NCBI GenBank assembly: GCA_045546135.1
Contig: JAZQCD010000023.1
Span: 62,001 to 126,000, forward strand
Direction of reading: 5' to 3'
Origin: RUG13409 sp045546135
GTDB taxonomy: Bacteria; Bacillota; Clostridia; Peptostreptococcales; Anaerovoracaceae
DNA length: 64,000 bases
Positions 1-8,668 of the stretch are shown in pieces. The position numbers and the translations under genes were made by a program. A model generated the notes under the pieces. It ran no database searches and was not told the origin of the DNA. It saw only the letters and a program-made list of their open reading frames with translations. Every line of letters begins with the position of its first letter. The first letter of the stretch is position 1.

Positions 1-62
1 CGTTATTTATACAATTGAGTTGAATTTAAATATAACATATGATAATATTACAACATACCGAT

Positions 63-145
63 CTGTTGGGCCTAAGGGATCACCTATGGACATGCAGACT
101 ATGGGTACAGAAGGAAACTTCTGCGCCTCCCGTGTTTGGAAAGGT
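63..145 (+). promoter_or_regulatory. Structured leader RNA, candidate Mo/W-cofactor riboswitch
   Basis: Seen: CCTAAG (71-76), a GG/CC pair around ATCA, then TATGG (85-89) form a hairpin carrying the exact 11-nt GAAA-tetraloop receptor. A perfect 6-bp stem capped by GAAA follows (108-123), and then GCGCCTCCC (123-131) with GGAAAGGT (138-145). A receptor and a matching GAAA loop within 55 nt strongly imply a folded RNA. From memory, the molybdenum-cofactor (Moco/Tuco) motif has a GNRA loop, a receptor and a similar 3' segment; this could not be aligned. The downstream FecCD-type importer fits, since this transporter type includes the molybdate/tungstate importer MolABC. An unrelated structured leader is the alternative. 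Confidence 0.55.
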
Positions 146-202
146 TTTGTATTTAATATTACATAAGTTACTTCTTTTGTTATTATTGATATTTCTTTTC
201 AA

Positions 203-230
203 GCATGCTTTTTTAGGAGCATCTTTTTTT
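203..230 (+). terminator. Possible attenuator hairpin before the importer
   Basis: ATGCT (205-209) can pair with AGCAT (218-222), followed by C and seven T. The stem is only 5 bp, so it is a weak intrinsic terminator, but its place between the structured leader and the first gene is where an expression platform would be expected. The rest of 146-278 is AT-rich with no other clear feature. Confidence 0.35.
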
Positions 231-278
231 ATTGCTTTGAATCAATGTTTAATAGATCGAAGGATCTGCCGAGTTTAA

Positions 279-2036
279 ATGTGCAAAAGGAATACAGAAA
301 ACAAAAAAATAAGAAAATTTGGCATTATTGTAATGCTTGTTTTTATTGCGTATTCTTTTTGCTCCTGCAGAGACATTCCAGTCCTTAAGAAGACCTATTA
401 TTCCCTGGATGCTCCCATAGATGAAGATAAGCACAGGACTAATAACGACGAAGATAACGAACTCATCGATTACAAGATCCCTGCAAAAGCACAGGATGAA
501 AGCAGCGATGTGCAAAGGGATATGGACTATTCAGTGCCTGTAAAGGGAGATGAAAAGAATCCCTTAAAGGCTGACGATGAAGTCTTTGGCGAGACAAGGG
601 AAGAAAGAAGCGAAGCAAGGACCAGAAAGACCAGCGCTCAGAGCGAGATCAGCGACGACAGCAATGAAACAGGATCATCAGAGGAAAATGAGATCCTTTC
701 ATCTTCAAAGGTAGACCTAAGAGAGATCATCGATGCCAATGATAAACATGTAAAGATCCCAAGCAATGTGGAAAAAGTATCGGCAGTAGGCGATGCAGCT
801 TTGTATGTTGAAATGCTGGGCGGCACAGGAAGACTTGTTGCATCTTCAGATGACTTTAAAAACAGCAAGATGGCTGCAAAGGTCTTTGGTCAGGAAGAGA
901 TCCACAACATAGCCGCTCTGTGGTCTGGCAATGGGTCAACACCCCTTAGCGACAGAGCCTTTAAACAGCTCCTTGAAGTCGCAAGACCTGAGGTATGCTT
1001 TGTCTGCAGCGGCGTTGAGACTTTTTCTGATGTTCAGCTTGAAAAATTGTCAGAAGAAGAAGTTTATGTCATAACCCTTCCAAAACTCAATACGACAGAA
1101 AATATCAAGAAGGCCGTGAACATCATTGCCCAGGTCCTTGGAGACAGAAGTGAGGAAGGGGGCCTTGACGCTCTTAAGATAGGAGAAGAGTATTCAGTAT
1201 GGCTTGACAGCGTGATCAAAGATGGTCTTTCAAAAAAGAGGCTTTTTTCAGGGCCCGATAAGATAGATTTTAACAACGACAGCTATATCAGCTATACCAC
1301 TTTAAAAAATGAGGATGCAGCTGATTTTGGGAACTATACCGTCTTTGTTTCAGATTGGGATGATGGAGCTTCATACACTGTCTCATCAGGATCCAATGTG
1401 ATCGCAAGAGGTGATGGCATGGCCATTGCAGCTTCCGGTTATTCTACTACGCCTCTTGCCTACTATATGAGCATAGGAGGTCTTTGCAATACTTCTGCAC
1501 TTTCTGCAGATCTTTTCCATGAACAGTACTGGTATGTATCTCCCCTCGTACCATATTCCATGAGCATTTCAGAAAATGCAGGAGTTTGGAACAAGCAGGT
1601 AAACAAGAGCCTTAGCTCTGTTACAGGGAAAGACAGCCTTGGTGGTGAGACTTTTAAATATGTCATCGCTGCTAACAAAAAGATAAAAAAGAATATAGAG
1701 GATGACAGGGAAAAAGAATATGGCCTTTGGAAGAGCTATGGTTTTCAGGATTCTCACGGAGTTACAGGTTACGGCATAGTCATAGACAGCACTTTTATAT
1801 ATTCCAATGTCATAGGAGATTATGAGGTCCTGGTAAATCCCTGCGGTGCAGGTAGATGGACGTCAGGATCCCCTGAAGCAGCCCTGGAAGTTTACTGGGT
1901 CAACGGACTTATTTGGGGCGATTTTTCTGATGAATATACAAAAGAGAAGATAAAAGGCTTTTACAAAGATTTTTACAGATATGAATTAAGCAGCGATGAG
2001 ATCGAAATGATACTCAGCGGTGAATTTGCTCAGTAG
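279..2036 (+). CDS. ABC importer substrate-binding lipoprotein (class III)
   Basis: A 585-residue protein with a basic N-terminus, a hydrophobic segment at about 13-27 and a cysteine-containing end (FCSC) that could be a lipobox. Residues about 35-150 are a charged, low-complexity linker. The remainder resembles metal-chelate/B12-type class III binding proteins, with a segment like the family's C-terminal lobe (SPEAALEVYWVNGLIW, then GFYKDFY). Class III proteins deliver a metal chelate or oxyanion to FecCD permeases, which follow directly. The ribosome site is weak (GAAGGA, about 15 nt upstream). The ligand is not readable from the sequence: iron chelate, cobalamin, molybdate or tungstate are possible. 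The upstream RNA favours molybdate or tungstate, but only by inference. Confidence 0.72.
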   Translation: MCKRNTENKKIRKFGIIVMLVFIAYSFCSCRDIPVLKKTYYSLDAPIDEDKHRTNNDEDNELIDYKIPAKAQDESSDVQRDMDYSVPVKGDEKNPLKADDEVFGETREERSEARTRKTSAQSEISDDSNETGSSEENEILSSSKVDLREIIDANDKHVKIPSNVEKVSAVGDAALYVEMLGGTGRLVASSDDFKNSKMAAKVFGQEEIHNIAALWSGNGSTPLSDRAFKQLLEVARPEVCFVCSGVETFSDVQLEKLSEEEVYVITLPKLNTTENIKKAVNIIAQVLGDRSEEGGLDALKIGEEYSVWLDSVIKDGLSKKRLFSGPDKIDFNNDSYISYTTLKNEDAADFGNYTVFVSDWDDGASYTVSSGSNVIARGDGMAIAASGYSTTPLAYYMSIGGLCNTSALSADLFHEQYWYVSPLVPYSMSISENAGVWNKQVNKSLSSVTGKDSLGGETFKYVIAANKKIKKNIEDDREKEYGLWKSYGFQDSHGVTGYGIVIDSTFIYSNVIGDYEVLVNPCGAGRWTSGSPEAALEVYWVNGLIWGDFSDEYTKEKIKGFYKDFYRYELSSDEIEMILSGEFAQ

Positions 2037-2075
2037 ATATATATCAAAGTTGGAACGGCATCGTTTGATAGGCAG

Positions 2076-3281
2076 ATGGACAAGATTCGAAGGGGCGGCA
2101 TAGTACTAAGCCCCGGGACAACTGAAGAGCTGGAGGAATTCAAAAAAGAAAGGAAGAAGGACAAAACTCCTGTAAAAAGAGGAAATGCTGCCATCGCAGC
2201 AGCCTTTTTGATACTTCTTTTGCTTTGGTTTGGATCCCTTGCCTTTTTTGTGGTGCCAACTGTAGGAAAGCCTGATCTTGCATACTTTGCTACGGAATGC
2301 AGCAAGAAGTTTGCAGCCTTTATATCATACCTTTCAGGAGATACTGCAGCCTACAGCGTAAGCAACATAGTCAGATACACTGTCATAGTGATCTCGGGTG
2401 CAGCCTTAGCTTCTGCCGGCGTAGTATTTCAGGGAAGTTTTAAGAATATCATAGCATCTCCTACTACCATGGGAGTTCAGTCCGGTGCATCCCTTGGAAA
2501 TGCTCTTTACCTTCTTTTGTTCACTTCTGTCATAGAAGGGACAGTGATAATCGAGCATGACAACGAAGGTTACTACAAGCAAAACTTTTTTGAGCAGAAT
2601 ATGCAGCAGATCTTTGCCATGATTGGAAGTTTTATAGCGATAATAGCAGTTGTCTTCATCACATATTCCCTTGGAAAGGGCAGGTTTTCATCTGCCAATA
2701 TACTCTTTGGCGGCATGATCTTTTCCGCATTCACTGGTGCTGTGACCAATGTGATACAGTATTACTTCCTATTTTCAGATATAGACAATACGAGGCTCTC
2801 TGCTTTAAGAGTCTTTTCAATGGGCAGCTTTGACAGAGTCCTGACTGTAAGGCATCTTGCCTTTATGTCCGCTGTTTTGCTGCCTTGTCTAATAGCTCTT
2901 TTCCTGCTTAGTCCAAAGCTAAATATCCTTGTAATGGGAGAAGACGAAGCAAGGTCCATGGGAGTCAATGTAAGGGTATTAAAGGTAGTAATAGTAGCTA
3001 TAGGAACACTTATGTCTTCTGTCATATTTGCATTTTGCGGATCCATAGGTTTTGTAGGTTTCATCGTCCCTCAGATAGCAAGAAGGATAGTTGGACCTGA
3101 TTTTAAAAAGCTCATACCTATGACCATAGCCCTTGGCGGCATATTGATGATACTGGTCTATGACATAGCTCTATATATGGGCTTTTCTGCATACCTCAAT
3201 ATGATAGTTTCGGTCATAGGATGCATCATGATGATAGGAAGTTTCCTGAAAAAAGAAGGGAGCAGTTATGACTATGAATAA
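2076..3281 (+). CDS. FecCD-family ABC importer permease 1
   Basis: A 401-residue polytopic membrane protein. The family pattern is clear: an R-x(6)-SGAALASAGVVFQ stretch, then a KNIIASPTTMGVQSGASLG stretch, and later the cytoplasmic coupling segment GEDEARSMGVNVR that contacts the ATPase. FecCD/BtuC permeases form a dimeric channel for metal chelates, cobalamin or, in MolB, molybdate. The N-terminal 40 residues are charged and longer than usual. The gene overlaps the next permease by 14 nt, so the two are translationally coupled and probably form a heterodimer. Confidence 0.9.
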   Translation: MDKIRRGGIVLSPGTTEELEEFKKERKKDKTPVKRGNAAIAAAFLILLLLWFGSLAFFVVPTVGKPDLAYFATECSKKFAAFISYLSGDTAAYSVSNIVRYTVIVISGAALASAGVVFQGSFKNIIASPTTMGVQSGASLGNALYLLLFTSVIEGTVIIEHDNEGYYKQNFFEQNMQQIFAMIGSFIAIIAVVFITYSLGKGRFSSANILFGGMIFSAFTGAVTNVIQYYFLFSDIDNTRLSALRVFSMGSFDRVLTVRHLAFMSAVLLPCLIALFLLSPKLNILVMGEDEARSMGVNVRVLKVVIVAIGTLMSSVIFAFCGSIGFVGFIVPQIARRIVGPDFKKLIPMTIALGGILMILVYDIALYMGFSAYLNMIVSVIGCIMMIGSFLKKEGSSYDYE

Positions 3282-4326
3282 CAAAAGTTCAAAGCTCATC
3301 ATCCTTCTTTGCGCAATATTCATATTCCTGTTCTCTTTGTGCTTTGCTACATCGGATGCTTCATTTATCCCGGGCGAAACTTTCAGGAACATAGGAGCAC
3401 TGCTTGGCAGCATCTTTGGAAAGCACTATAACATATCGACTTATCCCTATATGGCTCAGACCATAGCAAGGCTCAAGATATCTTCAATAAGCTTTGTGTC
3501 AGGCGCTGCCATATGCCTTGCAGGAGCCCTTTACCAGACTATATTCAAAAATCCAATAGCATCGCCGAATATCCTTGGTATATCAACCGGAGTCAGCATA
3601 GGAAATGTAGCCTTTATATTCATTTTCCAGCTAAATGCCTACTCTTACCTTAGATACAGATATCTCATGTGCTACGGAGCAGCAATGCTGATAATTCTCC
3701 TCACCATAGTCCTTGGACGTGTTTCAGGAAGGAACGCAAACATGTCCGTTGAGACCATCATAATAATGGGCATGATGATAAACCACTTAGGCGGTGTAGT
3801 AAATACATATTTTCGCTATCTTTTGGAAGGTGACGAAACTGGTCTTGCTGAGCTTTTGTCTACCCTTACTGCAGGAAACACCATATATATAGACAATGAG
3901 AGCTTCATAGTGTTTTGCATCGCCATGTGCGTAGGGATGATACCTTTGTGGCTCATCAGGTACAGATTCAATGCTCTTGCCTTTGATGATGCCGAAAGCT
4001 ACTCCATGGGTATTTCAAACAAGGCTTTAAGAAGTTTTGGCCTTGCAGGAGGAGCTCTTCTTGCAGCAGCTGCCATAGTCCACTGCGGTGATGTGGGATT
4101 CCTTTCCATGGTCATCCCATTCATATGCAGGAAGAGATTCGATGCTGATTTCAGAGAGATAGCTTTTATGAGCATTTGCTTTGGAAGCATCTTTTCCGTT
4201 CTGGCAAGGATAGTTTATGAAGCTTTGGCCATGAGCCTATCCTTTATCATTCCTGCAGGAGACATACTTACCCTTGTGCTCCTGCCCGTATTTGTTTACG
4301 TCCTTCTTAAGGAGAGAAGATCATGA
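3268..4326 (+). CDS. FecCD-family ABC importer permease 2
   Basis: A 352-residue polytopic membrane protein, the second half of the importer channel. It carries the same family signature (SGAAICLAGALYQ, then FKNPIASPNILGISTGVSIGN) and a coupling-helix region (FDDAESYSMGIS). Its start lies inside the 3' end of permease 1 and its stop overlaps the ATPase start by 4 nt (ATGA), giving a tightly coupled operon. It diverges from permease 1, as usual for heterodimeric FecC/FecD pairs. Confidence 0.9.
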   Translation: MTMNNKSSKLIILLCAIFIFLFSLCFATSDASFIPGETFRNIGALLGSIFGKHYNISTYPYMAQTIARLKISSISFVSGAAICLAGALYQTIFKNPIASPNILGISTGVSIGNVAFIFIFQLNAYSYLRYRYLMCYGAAMLIILLTIVLGRVSGRNANMSVETIIIMGMMINHLGGVVNTYFRYLLEGDETGLAELLSTLTAGNTIYIDNESFIVFCIAMCVGMIPLWLIRYRFNALAFDDAESYSMGISNKALRSFGLAGGALLAAAAIVHCGDVGFLSMVIPFICRKRFDADFREIAFMSICFGSIFSVLARIVYEALAMSLSFIIPAGDILTLVLLPVFVYVLLKERRS

Positions 4327-5105
4327 TACTTGAGATGAATAATCTAAGCTGCGGATATGACGGCAGAGCAGTTCTGAAAAATATAAATGCAGAGCTTGGG
4401 CCGGGAGAGATACTCTGTATCCTTGGCGAAAACGGAGTAGGCAAGTCTACATTGTTCAAGACCATACTGGGACTCCTTCCTCCCATAGGGGGAAGCATCA
4501 CCATAGACGGCAAAGCAGTTAAGGACTGGCCGAGGAAAAGGCTTGCTTCAAAGATGGCATATGTTGCCCAGTCCCACACACCTTCTTTTCCATACACTGC
4601 AGAGGAAGTCATACTCATGGGAAAAATGGGGCAGCTCGGTCCCTTTTCATCTCCTTCAAAAAGAGACCTTGAGACTGTAGATGAGATCATAGAAAAGCTC
4701 GATATAGAGTTCCTTAGGAAAAAGGATTATTCAAGGATCTCAGGAGGCGAGAGACAGATGGTCATGATAGGAAAAGCCCTTGCCCAGGATACGGAGTGCA
4801 TAGTCCTTGATGAGCCTACAGCAAATCTTGATTATGGAAACAAAGTAAAAGTCTTAAACACCTTAAAGATGCTGGCCGGTGAGGGCCTTAGCATAATATT
4901 TACGACCCATGACCCGGAGCAGGGCATACTCATGGACGCAAGGTCCATAATACTTTTTAAGGATGAGCCTCCCATATACGGAGCTGCATCCGAAGTAATA
5001 AATGAGAGGACTCTCAAAGCTGCTTACAAAGCTGATATACGAGTTGTTGAGATAATAGACACTAAGGGCGATCCGGTAAGAGTATGTCTGCCCTTGCTTA
5101 AATAA
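4323..5105 (+). CDS. FepC/BtuD-type ABC importer ATPase
   Basis: A 260-residue ATPase that powers the importer. Walker A is GENGVGKST near residue 35, the ABC signature is ISGGERQ near residue 139, Walker B is IVLDEPTANLD near 160, and the H-loop histidine is in TTHDPEQ. The start overlaps the stop of permease 2. This completes binding protein, two permeases and ATPase, so the operon encodes a whole transporter. Confidence 0.92.
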   Translation: MILEMNNLSCGYDGRAVLKNINAELGPGEILCILGENGVGKSTLFKTILGLLPPIGGSITIDGKAVKDWPRKRLASKMAYVAQSHTPSFPYTAEEVILMGKMGQLGPFSSPSKRDLETVDEIIEKLDIEFLRKKDYSRISGGERQMVMIGKALAQDTECIVLDEPTANLDYGNKVKVLNTLKMLAGEGLSIIFTTHDPEQGILMDARSIILFKDEPPIYGAASEVINERTLKAAYKADIRVVEIIDTKGDPVRVCLPLLK

Positions 5106-5119
5106 AAGGAGAAAAAACA

Positions 5120-6094
5120 ATGGCAAAGACCATCATTAGCGAAGAAAGAGCTCAAAAGGACAAAGAGTGCATAGAAAAGATCATTTCAAATATTGAAACT
5201 GTCATAGTTGGAAAGAGAAAAGTCGTTGAGATGACAGTCCTGTGCCTTCTTGCAAAGGGTCACATACTCATAGAAGATGTGCCTGGCGTGGGGAAGACTA
5301 GCCTTGTTCTTGCTCTTGCAAGATCCATAGACTGCCCTCACAAAAGGATACAGTTCACACCTGATATCATGCCTTCCGATATAACGGGATTTTCTATATA
5401 CAATCAAAAAACAGGAGAATTCGAGTTTAGAGAAGGCTCTGCCATGAGCAATATGATACTTGCAGATGAGATAAACAGAGCTTCAGCAAAGACCCAGTCT
5501 GCTCTTCTTGAGGTCATGGAAGAAAGGCAGGTAACTGTCGATTCCCATACCTACAAAATGGACAGCCCATACATGGTACTTGCTACTCAAAACCCTTTGG
5601 AATCCATGGGTACCTACAGGCTTCCTGAAGCTCAAGTCGACAGGTTCATGATAAAGCTTTCCATTGGATATCCGGAGCACAAGGATGAAGTAAATATCCT
5701 TATGAATGTGGAAGAAGCAAAAAAGACTATATCATCAGTTACAACTAAGGATGAAGTCAACAAGCTCATAGAGGATGCTGAGAACGTAAAGGTATCAAAG
5801 CTTGTCGCTTCATATATAGTCAGCATGGTAGCAGCCACAAGGAAGCATATAGATATAAAGCTCGGCAGTTCTCCAAGAGGCGCTATATGCCTTCAGGCCA
5901 TGTCAAGAGCCTATGCGCTGCTTAGCGGAAGGAACTATGTGACTCCAGATGATGTAAAAGCCATGGCTCCCTACGTCCTTACTCACAGGATAAGCCTTAC
6001 TAACGGGGCCAAGAATGAGAAGAAAAAGCCGGAGGATATAATCTCTGAGATCATAAAGAACACCATAGTTCCCGTAGCTTCAGAGGAAGAGTAG
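5120..6094 (+). CDS. MoxR-family AAA+ ATPase
   Basis: A 324-residue AAA+ ATPase of the MoxR/RavA group. Walker A is GVGKTS near residues 56-61, Walker B is ILADEINRA near 112, and sensor 1 is ATQNPLE. MoxR proteins are chaperone-like and usually work with a DUF58 protein and membrane partners; both follow here. The gene starts 15 nt after the ABC ATPase with the ribosome site AAAGGAG, so it may be co-transcribed with the importer. Confidence 0.9.
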   Translation: MAKTIISEERAQKDKECIEKIISNIETVIVGKRKVVEMTVLCLLAKGHILIEDVPGVGKTSLVLALARSIDCPHKRIQFTPDIMPSDITGFSIYNQKTGEFEFREGSAMSNMILADEINRASAKTQSALLEVMEERQVTVDSHTYKMDSPYMVLATQNPLESMGTYRLPEAQVDRFMIKLSIGYPEHKDEVNILMNVEEAKKTISSVTTKDEVNKLIEDAENVKVSKLVASYIVSMVAATRKHIDIKLGSSPRGAICLQAMSRAYALLSGRNYVTPDDVKAMAPYVLTHRISLTNGAKNEKKKPEDIISEIIKNTIVPVASEEE

Positions 6095-6103
6095 GACTTT
6101 GAC

Positions 6104-7291
6104 ATGAAGGATGAAAAGAAGGGAAGAAAGATCGTATTTGCAGTATTTCTGTTTTTGATCTGCCTGCTTCCTGCTGTTTTCACCAACTCAATATATGGAT
6201 ATTTCCCATTGTGCGTATATGTCCTTACGATGCTCTTTTCTCTTGCATATTTAAAGCTGACAGCAGTGAGGATAAGACTTTCCTGCGGCACTGAAGATGC
6301 AAAAGCTGTAAGAGGAGAAAAGGTAGAAGCAAAGATGAGAGTTACGAATGACTCCATCCTTACCTGCGGCAGCATAGAAGCAGAGCTTTTCCTGTCAGAC
6401 AGCTACGGACAGACTGACCTTAGAGCAAAGGCTTTCCTTACTGTCAATGGAAAAAGCAGCGCTGACTTTGGCTTTACTGTAGATACTCAGCATGTGGGCA
6501 TGTACACAGCCGGCGTCAGAAATGTGAAAATCTACGATATGCTGGGGTTCTTTTCAAAAGATATAGCTGGCGAATACAAAATGAACGTCATCGTCCTTCC
6601 AAGAGAAAGAGAGGAAGATGCCTCTTTTGAGAGCATCATGGAAAGCGACAGTCCAAAGGCCATCCATACAAGGGAAAACGACGGCTATGACCTTTCAGGT
6701 GTCAGAGAGTATGCATATGGGGATCCCATGAAAAAGATCCATTGGAACATGTCTGCCCATATGAGGGAGTACATGACCAAGATAAATGAGGTGAGCCTTC
6801 TTTCTGATCTTTCCATTATCATAGACAGTTCCTCAAAAGGAAAAGAAGGAGAGGAGCTTCTGTATATAAACGACGGCATCATGGAGACTGCTGCATACCT
6901 TTGCAGGGAAGCAGAAAAAGAAGACTTAAGATACAGGATAGTATTTGAATCAAAGAGCAAGGATATACGCTTCATGGATCAGGAAGGTTCTGCAGATCTT
7001 GAGGACCTCATACTCAGTTCCTGCCTTATAGGGCAAAATGTTTTCAGCGGAGCAGCGCTTCTAAGAGAAGAGCGAAGCTCTAATGAAAGATCATACAACG
7101 TAGCTGTGATCACATCGGAAATTGACGATGATCTCTTAAATGAGATGATCTTTGCAAGTGACGAGGGCCAAAATCTAAGTCTGTATTATGTGGTCCTTCC
7201 GGGACTTGATCACCGCAAAAGAAATGAAGAATTAAAGAGATTATCAGTGCTTGATGAAAGAGAAATATATTACGAGGTAGTAAAGGCTTGA
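6104..7291 (+). CDS. DUF58 membrane-anchored protein
   Basis: A 395-residue protein with two N-terminal membrane segments (about residues 9-45) and a DUF58 domain. The core motif is visible at about 200-230: SGVREYAYGDPMKKIHWNMS. The following region (IIIDSSSKGKEGEE) looks like a degenerate von Willebrand A-type fold with an acidic metal-site start. DUF58 proteins are encoded beside MoxR ATPases and are thought to be their partners. It starts 10 nt after moxR. Confidence 0.88.
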   Translation: MKDEKKGRKIVFAVFLFLICLLPAVFTNSIYGYFPLCVYVLTMLFSLAYLKLTAVRIRLSCGTEDAKAVRGEKVEAKMRVTNDSILTCGSIEAELFLSDSYGQTDLRAKAFLTVNGKSSADFGFTVDTQHVGMYTAGVRNVKIYDMLGFFSKDIAGEYKMNVIVLPREREEDASFESIMESDSPKAIHTRENDGYDLSGVREYAYGDPMKKIHWNMSAHMREYMTKINEVSLLSDLSIIIDSSSKGKEGEELLYINDGIMETAAYLCREAEKEDLRYRIVFESKSKDIRFMDQEGSADLEDLILSSCLIGQNVFSGAALLREERSSNERSYNVAVITSEIDDDLLNEMIFASDEGQNLSLYYVVLPGLDHRKRNEELKRLSVLDEREIYYEVVKA

Positions 7292-8607
7292 GATCATATC
7301 TTAAAAACCACATATGGGATATGCTTTGCTGCGCCCTATTTGCGGCGGGGTTTTCATTTAGCGTGCTCTCAGCCTTTGTCATCAGCAGCGAGCTTACATC
7401 TGATATCCTGCTGGTCACAGCCGTGGCTATATTTTCTTCTGTCATCCTCTTCCTCATCTCATCAGACAGGAATACAGCCAAGATCCTTTGGGCAGCAGGA
7501 GCAGCAATACTCGTGATCGCCATTTTCTATATGCTGAGAGAAGGGATGCTTAAAGAAGGGAATTCTGCCGAAAGCAGCAGGATGCTTTTTCTTTTGCTCA
7601 TAGTTCTGAGCGCCCTTTTTACTTTTATATTTACGAGAAAAAAGGTCCTGTGCCTTATCTTTTCTTCTGTATCTCTTGCCATCTGCGGCATATTCGATTT
7701 CTTTGAATTTCCAGTATCCCTTTACGGCCTCATCATCATGACCATTGGGATACTCGGAGAATCCATGCTCAGATCCTATGAAAAAAATATAGAGGATGCA
7801 GTCTACGGTACAGTCGATATGAAAAGGTACGCCTTGCAGAGTTTGGCTGTGATAATTGCTGTCATACTTGGCTCCTCTTTGATCTATGGAGGACTTGTAA
7901 AAAGACTGGATCCTCCTACAGCAGATCTAAAACTCATAACCGAATATCTGTCATGGGATGTGGTGGACAAAAAAGGCGTTTCCAGCAGCATGGAGACAGA
8001 ATCAAAGGATATGAGGTCTGACGATCTTAATGACGAGCAGCACAAGACGAACAAAAAGGATGACCTTGATTCAGAAGACAGCGATACGAAAAGCGATGCC
8101 GAAGATGAAGAGAGCAAAAACGATGAGATGCGTAAAAAATCAAAGAACAGCAGGTCTGCTTTCTCCGTATCCTATGATGAGCTCTTAAGGACCATGCTGA
8201 CGGCAGTGCTGGCAGTCCTTGCTTTCCTTTTGATACCTTTCATCATAAAGATCATATCAAGGACCATAAGGAGAAAGAAGATCGAGGCCATGGAGCCTTC
8301 AAAGGGCTGTATGTGGCTCTATTCATTCTTCCTTGATAAGCTCAAATATTTAGGAATAGAAAGACCAAAGGAATATACCCTCAAAGAATATGCAAAGGCT
8401 TACAAAAGGGAGCTTAGGCACTTTACTACCCCTTCCGGCGTAAGCTTTGAAAAACTTACAGATATCTATTCAAAAGCTCTTTACGGAGCAGCAGTCCCGG
8501 GGAAAGAAGATATGGAAGCTTTCATAGACTTTTACGATCACTTCATTCCGACCATGAGGGAAAGGCTTGGAAAGACTGCTTACATGTATAGATTCTGGTC
8601 TATTTAG
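7288..8607 (+). CDS. Membrane protein with DUF4129-like C-terminus
   Basis: A 439-residue protein with about five N-terminal membrane helices, a very acidic external or linker region (about 215-285), a further helix near 297-320 and a soluble C-terminal part. That part (PKEYTLKEYAKAY, then FEKLTDIYSKALYG) follows the DUF4129 pattern found in transglutaminase-type partners of MoxR/DUF58 systems. No transglutaminase Cys-His-Asp set is evident, so the enzymatic half appears missing. The start is TTG, overlapping the stop of the DUF58 gene, with GAGGT 9 nt upstream. Confidence 0.68.
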   Translation: MRSYLKNHIWDMLCCALFAAGFSFSVLSAFVISSELTSDILLVTAVAIFSSVILFLISSDRNTAKILWAAGAAILVIAIFYMLREGMLKEGNSAESSRMLFLLLIVLSALFTFIFTRKKVLCLIFSSVSLAICGIFDFFEFPVSLYGLIIMTIGILGESMLRSYEKNIEDAVYGTVDMKRYALQSLAVIIAVILGSSLIYGGLVKRLDPPTADLKLITEYLSWDVVDKKGVSSSMETESKDMRSDDLNDEQHKTNKKDDLDSEDSDTKSDAEDEESKNDEMRKKSKNSRSAFSVSYDELLRTMLTAVLAVLAFLLIPFIIKIISRTIRRKKIEAMEPSKGCMWLYSFFLDKLKYLGIERPKEYTLKEYAKAYKRELRHFTTPSGVSFEKLTDIYSKALYGAAVPGKEDMEAFIDFYDHFIPTMRERLGKTAYMYRFWSI

Positions 8608-8668
8608 TCATAAAGATGCAAAGCATTTTTATAAATATACTATTAATTTGTGTTAGGAGGTTTTATTA

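Noticed and set aside
39..278. A 79-codon open frame at the window start
   Set aside because: It overlaps the structured leader RNA, has no ribosome site and its translation is a low-complexity hydrophobic run.
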